A stretch of DNA of 64,000 bases from contig JAFFSR010000221.1 in the NCBI GenBank assembly GCA_017163975.1, forward strand, positions 310,001 through 374,000, written 5' to 3'. Numbering within the stretch: position 1 is the first letter of the stretch; every line of letters begins with the position of its first letter. The stretch is from Anastatus disparis. Taxonomy: Eukaryota > Arthropoda > Insecta > Hymenoptera > Eupelmidae. Below, piece by piece: positions 51,732-60,200 of the stretch. The notes below the pieces were generated by a model. It was given only the letters and a program-made list of their open reading frames with translations. It ran no database searches and was not told the origin of the DNA. Made by a program: the position numbers and the translations under genes.

Positions 51732-54190
51732 CTTGCTGCTTGTTAATTCCGATAGTTCTACTCGTCAAAAAAATGTAATACAACAAAAACTAACTTAACG
51801 AAATAATAAAGGAGGGAACGACCCTCCGAAAAATTAAAGGCAGATAATCCTCGTATCTCTGCTCTTGTTGCACAAGGTTGTAATTGTAAACAAAGGGAAA
51901 TAACAAGCGCGACGAGCGAACATATAAAGTAGAAAAAAGAGGTTATCCACTAGAAAAACTAATGAACGCTGACTTCGATTTCTTGAACAATTATTTCTGT
52001 ATGGAAACACGATTTAACTACTTATTATTATAATTTGTAACTAAGTGTCAGAGCACATGAAAGCGTAAACTTTTAACTTTTTTTTCTCAAGAAAGCCAGA
52101 TGGCCTCGATTCGTCACAGTGTGTAGTATTTAAAGTACGTGTTTTGGAATCTAATGTAAAATGACACTGTAGCTCGCTCGTTAACTTGGACGTTGAGGGT
52201 ATGCAAAAAATAAAAAGTACGCGATTTAAAATCGTGCTTTATCGAAGGAAAAATACTGCGCTAACACACGAAAAGCGCGAATATTGTGTTCGCCGTATAA
52301 GTATATGGTCAGATGATTATTTGTTTATCTCTTTCTTTTATATACTTTTTTTTTATGTAAGTGCTCTTCTCGTCTATATGATTCTGATGTTATAAACGCA
52401 ATTTATTGCGCGCTGCCTGCGTCGGTAATGATGGGATTGATTATTTAGCGGAGAAAAAGTTTCTTCTTTATCATGGATTTTAAAAAATTAATATGAAAAA
52501 GTATGTTCAGTTTATTATACGCTTTTAATTAATTTATTATCATTTTACTATTAATAACAATATTTTTTTCTCATAAACATAATTATTTTTTTTTTAAACA
52601 AAGTATAGATTGAAATCTTTTGGCAGTGAAAAATCAAGTTAATCTTTATACAGGCTAAAAATTATATGAATAACTAATTTTTTAGTAAGGTGCACGTTAC
52701 GAGAATGTTTAACTTACCCATTCTAAAACTGCAAATTTTACTTTTAATTTTTTTGATTATAAGTTTATTTGACCATAATATTTATTGGACTATCGTATAC
52801 ATAAAAGCATTATGAAATGTTGTAATTTTAATATATTATCTCATTACTGATTAAATCGCCTTAAAATTTTCTTAATTCTTTTAATTTATTTTTATTTAAT
52901 TTGAAAAAAAAAATAGTTCGTAATGTATAAACTGATCGCGCACATGACGTAAATCATCTCAAATTACGTGAGATTAATATATTTTTCTGTCTTTTATTTT
53001 TTGTTTAAAAGCATGTTTACTTTTATGATGTATCATAAATTTTTATTTGAATATTTCTTTTTAAATGTTTACGAGAAAAACATAAAAAATATTTTAAATT
53101 ATTAAAGATCAAACTATGAAAATATTAAACTATTGAAAAATATAAAATAATGAACTGAAATATTATCGGTTTAGAAAAATGAATAGTTTTGAAATTTATT
53201 TCCTTAAAATATAAAAAACAATATCAAAACATTAGTAAATTCTTATACTTACGTACACGGTCAATTTAAATTAATAATATACATAAAATAAAATCAACAA
53301 AATTGTTTTTAATTCTAAAATAACATGTTTCTCTTTTTATTTCATCATTTACAAAGAAATACATAAATCTTAAAATTATCTCGTTTCACTTATAAAAAAA
53401 GCATAGTAAAATATCATTTATTTTCGTTACAACATTTGCTCACTGGGTTTTCTTTATCGTTGTCTCGCTCGTTATATTAATTATAAAAATATAAACTCGG
53501 CAGTGAGTGATCTTTCGCTATCGTTTAAAGTAATATCGATCGAGGGGTTATTTACTAGTGAAATCAGGCACTTATTTAGGAAATTGATTTCAATATATAT
53601 GTTAGAAATTGCGAAATCCATGATAGTTAAAAATAATAATTTTCTAATAGAAACTTTTGTTTTTCAGGAAATGTAAGAGAACTTTTACGTAGTCTAATTT
53701 TTCGTATTTGTTACAAACATACAATTCATATATTGAAATTGTTATAAATATTTCTTTCCTTTTAATTTTAAAATATTGGCTTCAAATTAATTTATTTTAA
53801 AATTTCAAATCAAAAACAATCACTGAAATCGATAATTTTTCATTTAAAAAAAAATCGTAGTCAAATCGCAATGAAATTGGTTTAGTAAGCACTGTTTTTT
53901 GGATGGATAATCCCTCGACATCGATACGTCCATTTTAGTTTTCAACTAATGGGTAATTCATACGTGTATAATTCAATTATCTCTTTAAAAAAGAGAGTAA
54001 AAAAATTGATCTTTATTAATGGAGCGATAAATACCAAAAAATAAATTTGGTCAAAGCTCCGTTGGAGCGTATTTTTATCAAAATATTCCTTAAAAAGGAA
54101 CCTTTTATCATTTTCTCAATAGAGATACGCACAGATAACTTTCTATTATCCGATAATCTTTATCTTTCGTCAAAGCAATAAATTTAACAA
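51732..54190. other. intergenic DNA between RagA start and FMO 3' end
   Basis: Should contain the RagA promoter and 5' UTR in its low-coordinate end. I see no clear TATA or initiator, and no further gene. The frame at 52,186-52,395 has no family likeness. Confidence 0.5.
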
Positions 54191-54196
54191 TTTATT
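54191..54196 (-). terminator. poly(A) signal AATAAA, FMO
   Basis: A canonical hexamer on the minus strand about 60 nt past the FMO stop codon, at a usual distance for a short insect 3' UTR. Confidence 0.55.
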
Positions 54197-54254
54197 TTTT
54201 CAATTACATCATCTCTTAATATTTTATCTTTCATTTATCATTTCCGTGTAAACC

Positions 54255-57200
54255 CTAACAAGGTTTACAGCAACAAACCGCGAAATTTTCATTATCAATT
54301 ATTCTGTATTGATAATTCTTGTAAGTTGTGAAATCTTGCTCGCGCATTTTATTCGAATACTCGTATATTTTTCTGACCACTGGTGGAAAGCCTTGGCAAC
54401 CGGCTGCTTTTGCTATTTCGTCGTAATAGGCCCATTGGCGGTCGCACATTTTATTGATGTGCCTTATCTGTAAAATTAATAAGCCAGTGATGAAATTTTA
54501 ATTAATGGGATTTTTTATGATTATCTAAGTTTTTTTAATTGAATATCAAAACACTTTTTTTTGTTTAGATCTTCATTTTAATATTTCAAGCTTGAACGTT
54601 ACATAAATTTTAATCGGTATCAGTATGAATTTTTTTTCTAATTTTTTAAAAGTTTCAATTAAATTTCACTATTTAATAAATTGTTATCTCTTTAGTGGAC
54701 ATTGTGTAATTCGGTGATAAAAAGAAAGTTTAGCATTTAAGCTTTATTTGGCTTTAAATCATTCAAAGTATGTCGCGTTTATTTAAAAAGTGTTCTATAA
54801 TACGGACTTTTAACATTAAATACAGAATAATTAATTTTTTATATTAAACTATTTCGTAATCTAGTTTTTTTTCAATAAATTTTACAAAAATTAATTTAAA
54901 AAAATTTGTCATCATAAATTAAAACTTACTGCAACGCCTTCGTCGATAAGACTCTGTTTTTCCATTTCAAACTCCACGTACATCTGTTTAGAGGAAGGTA
55001 ACTTAACACGACCTTCGATTATTTCTAAAATGTATTGTGCTTGTATATGGAACATTGGAAATGGTATAACAATAGCAGGTAGACCCATGAAGAAAAGATT
55101 TGGCCAATCCATGTGAATCAAATGTTTGTAAATTGGTTCTACGTGATTATCTTCCGTTCTGAGTTGAACTTTAGATGACAGGAAGGGATAGGTGAATTCG
55201 TAACCTGGTTGAAAGAAACAAAAAAAAATTAACTTTTTTATACATTAAAAAGACTAATGAACAGAAAGAAATCCAAGAATACGTTCTTTTTTATTTAACG
55301 TCGCTGTATTTATGGTACCATTGCGGTGCTAATTAGCGACGGAGGTCATTTCAGTGTATTTGTGATCAAGTGCATGTAACATACACAGTAGTGATAAATC
55401 GGCCGAAAACGGGATTCGAACTCGAGCCCTCCGGTTGCGAATCCATCGCTCTACCGACTGAGCCACTGAAGACCTCAAAATGGAACGTTATATAAAAGAT
55501 TGAGGAAAAAAAAAATAAAAAATAATTTCGAAATAAATTAATTTGTTAAAATCAACATATGAAATTCTATTTTTCATAGTTTTATAGAAAGTGCAAAATC
55601 ACGAATTTATGCATACTCATAAGCACGCGCGAAATTAATAAATTCCATTGAACTAAACTCGTGCGCGAATTACCAGTTTCGCGAACTTGTATCGTAAGAT
55701 ACTATTTTTTAATTGAATGTGCGTGATTCTACCCTTCATATATAATTAGTATGTTATTGCGTATTTGGGTATAAAGCATTTTCACGAATTTCGGATTCGC
55801 TAAAGAATTTGCATTTGAAATTTCATATTCATCAAAATTACTTTCCCTACGGAGTTTCATTTTACCCTTAGAGAAAAAAAAATTATATTCGATCCAAGAG
55901 AGCGAAGTAAGTGGATCCTCACACGAATGTAATGTTACACTCTGGCTTTATTCGAGTCCCGAAAAACTAAGGCTTCATTATCAATGTAAATAAATTAATG
56001 ACCTACCGGTGCAATAAATGAGTACATCGACCTGGGCGGAAGTACCATCGCGGAAAACAAATGTGTCTCCGTTAACGTGGTCAATACCTGGCCTCTGTTC
56101 AACATTCGCCATTGTGACATCCAACGGTTCTGGTAGGTTATGACTTAAGTAAATCTGAAATTCAGAACAGGATTTGAATGATTTGGATTTTTAAGCGATC
56201 ATATAAACTATTTTTTTTAATTACACGATACAATTAAAGTATGTCCAATACAACACAGGTGGAAATTAAAAATATATTAATGTGCATTTATGAATTTCAT
56301 AAATTATATAGTTTTTTTAAAAATTATAAACTTTGGATACCTCAATCACTTAATTTGTATTTAACGATAAATTATTGTTGATATTACAGCAGATTTAATA
56401 TCGAATTTCGATCATAATATGAAAAACAAATTCTTTATTTATATTATTTATAATTATAGCGTAATAAAATTAAATATCTTAAGCGAGTTTATTGTTAATA
56501 AAAATAGTTAATATAAAAAATTCAACAAACCTTTTTCGCATATTTGTTGATTTCCAGACAAATATCGATACCAGACCACGAGGCGCCCAGTATACAAACA
56601 TTTTTGCCCGAATAAATTTCAGGCATCCTGTATTGATGACTGTGTATGCAAGTACCTTTGAATTCCTTGATGCCAGGAATCTCGGGTACATGGCCAACAG
56701 TGTAATGACCGTTACACAGTACAACTGCGTCGTACGTCTTGACTGTTTGAACTTTTGTCGCGAGATCGGTGTACGTAACTGACCAAATAACTTGGCCGTT
56801 CGCCAATTTTTCGGGTTCCACGTGGTTTACCAGCGTGTTTAGCTGATGATTTTGTAATACATAAAATTATTAATGCATTGATTTTTCATTCAAAGAGATT
56901 TCTTAGTTTTATTTCAATGTTTTATTGAATTTTCAGTTTTTTTAAATAATTATTTAATGAAAATCACTCAGCTGTATAAAATATTAAATATTTAGATAAA
57001 AAAAATGTAAAGAAAATAAAAAATAAAATTAACAATTGGTAATAATTTAATCTAATTTTTATTAATTAATATTTTTATATATATTAAATCGACTATTATT
57101 TTCATATTACTTGTATTATTACGTAAATTATACATTTAAAATGACTGTATTTTTATAAATAAGTTTGTTTTAATTATAAACTTTCGTTCCATCATTTTTA

Positions 57201-60200
57201 TTAAAGTCCATCCATGTATATTTTATTTATTCTTTACAAAAAGAATTAACAATAAAACGATTTTTTTACACAATTTTTCAAAAACTATATATTTTTTTTC
57301 TCTAAAATTTAATATATTTTTACCTACAAACATTTGATGAAATTTGATTTTTTATTTGAAATAAGAAAATAAATAAATTTAACTTTCATGTAATATTAAA
57401 TAAGGAATTTTAAAAATATTGTCTGTTAATCAGAGGCTTGTATTGAATATAGAGCCGGCTTTACTTTTAAGTAAGGGTGCAGGCATCAGTAGAATAGAGA
57501 CTGCCGAATAGCCGATGCGTAATAGAAACAGCCAATCAGCGCTATTCGACAAGTTTCATGCGGAGAATAGAATTCTATTCTATATTCCACTGCAGAATTT
57601 AAATAATTAATTAAGTTATCATTGCGTATATTTTCTATGATTAAGGATGTATCTATTTATTTAAAAAATTATATAGCCTTTATCAAAATACATTTCGCCT
57701 ATTCCATTCTATTCGGAGGATTTCTATGACGCCTATATGTGACCCTAGGAGCAAAAAAATTTTGTAATAGAAAGCGTGGAATGGAATATCGATTGGCTGT
57801 TCCTATTACGCATCCTCTATTCGGCAGTCTCTATTTTACGCGCCTGCCTACACCCAAAGTTCTCAACGTCTTTTACTTTTTACGTATACGGAATTCTGAG
57901 TACAGTGTTGTTGAACGTAATCTTAATTCACAGTGCGCTTTATAAAAATCTTAAACGAACAAAATTAAAAATGTTTGCCAACGACCGTGAATCTCTAATT
58001 ACGGCATTTGAAGGAAAATCAGTTCCAGATAAAGATAAGAGTAATCTTAGTTGGGAAATAGGAGGTTTAAGAGATTTGAAAGACGAGGGCCTATATCGAC
58101 CGGTGCAGTGTTCAGAAATTCAATGGAGAATACGTGTAGCTAAAACGACATACTCGTTTAACACAGAACATTTAGAATTAAGATTGGTAATGCTATCTTC
58201 CTCGAAAGTTGCAGAAATTGAAATTTTACAAATTGTAGTTGTTCTCAAGACATATTTTCCAGTTGAAACCATATTTTTAGAAATACGCGAACATAACATT
58301 AAAGTAAAAAATGGTCAACAGATATTACTCTTATCAAGGCCAACAGCAGGCATGAATCTTGATAAAGTGATAATATCATGCAATATGGACTACACTACAA
58401 ATGTAATTAGCGAAGCATCTAACAATGTTAAAGAGATACCAGCTACTATATCAGCTGACTTGAAATCTTCATTAAAATACAATGCTTTTAGCGACGTAAA
58501 ATTGATCTCGCAAGATAAAGAATTCCAAGTTCATGAAAGTTTGTCAGCGGGAAGTTCAGTGTTTTCCGCCATGTGCCAACCTGATATGGAAGAGCACTTA
58601 ATGAATGAAGCGATAATAGACTACGAAGCACCGAAAGTTTTAGAAGAAATGGTAAATTATATTTATACTGATAAATTAACCGATGTTTCAGGCGAACTTC
58701 TTATGTTGGCTGAAAAATATGGTTCTAAAGCTTTGAAAGCTAAATGTGATCATGCACTTGTAGAAACTTTAACGATTGAAAATGCAATAGAAATGCTAAA
58801 TCTAAGTAACCAGTACAATGCAGAATATTTGAAAAATCGTGCTTTGAAATTTATGAAGAAATTTGGAAAAGACATTGTTAAGACTTCAGCATTCGAAAAT
58901 TTAGAAGACTCTAAAGCTAAAATAATATTAGAATTATTTTTATCTGATTAAAAATTTAATGTTTATAATGGGTTTTTATGCCTAACAAAAAATCATATAT
59001 ATTAATATTAAACAAATATATATCTTCATTTGCCATTTTTTATACGTATTTAAATTTTAAAAATTATTAAAACGATCTGAAAAATATATCCATAAACAGA
59101 AAGTCGTAAAAGTGTAAACAAAACTCAATTTTGTATGTTAAATAAATTGTTTATTTAAATAATATTCTTTTTGTATTTTTATTGAAATATTTTTAATTTT
59201 ATGAAAACAGAAATACTAAAGTATTGAGAATGGGGATTGTCATTCATTGTAAATAATCGTATTATGATTAATATGTTTAAATTAAAAAAAAAAATTCGTT
59301 AAAAGTAAATATAATTCCTTCCTTATCGAATATTATTTTACCATTATTTTTCTGCTTTTTTCTCTCGAATTTCAGAATTAAAGTTCTCGAGTGTCAACAC
59401 CGTATTTTTGTTTACTTCAAGCGTGCTTATGAGTTAGATATACTTATGCCCAGAAATTAAGTCACACACATCAATTGTATGTGCATATATATTATAATTA
59501 TTCTTTACAAAAAAAATTAACAATAAAATGATTTTTTTCTTAAATGGTTTTTCAAAAACTATATAATTTTTCCCTGAAATTTTGATAAATTTTTAAGTGT
59601 GAACGCTTTATGAAATTTAATTTTTTATTTGAAATAAGTAAATAAAAGATATATTTCATTCAAATTTTTATGTAATATTGAATAAGAACTTTGAAAATAT
59701 ATTGTATGTTAGGTCGAGTCTACACTATGTACTTTGTGCCGTGCTCCGTGTGCTAATTCTTTTAGGCGGAGTCGCTGATTTGTCATTTTTAAACAATCAA
59801 CCAATCAACGATTCCACTCTAAAAGTATTAGCACACGCAGTAAGGCACAAAGTACATAGTGTAGACTCGGCCTTAAGGTTGCGTGCGCATGCAAATTTAA
59901 TACGTAATGGTTACCATATTTAAACCAATCAGAAGCTTGCATCGAATATAGAGCCGGCTTTACTTTTAAGTTGTTTTCAATGTGTTCTTCTTTTTGTATA
60001 CAATAAAATTCTGAGCGTTGTTGAATATTCACAGTTTGTGTTATTAGTTATATTAGCGACGTTGCGTTAAAAATTAATAAAAATCTTGAAAAAATAAAAT
60101 TTGAAATATTTGCTATCAACCGAAAAGCTAAAATTATGTATTTTGAAGCAAAATCAATTATTGAAGATGATGATAAAAGTTGTCTTGTGTGGAAAATAAA

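Noticed and set aside
56492..56782. Plus-strand protein opposite FMO
   Set aside because: It is the antisense shadow of an FMO exon that carries the family signature motifs.
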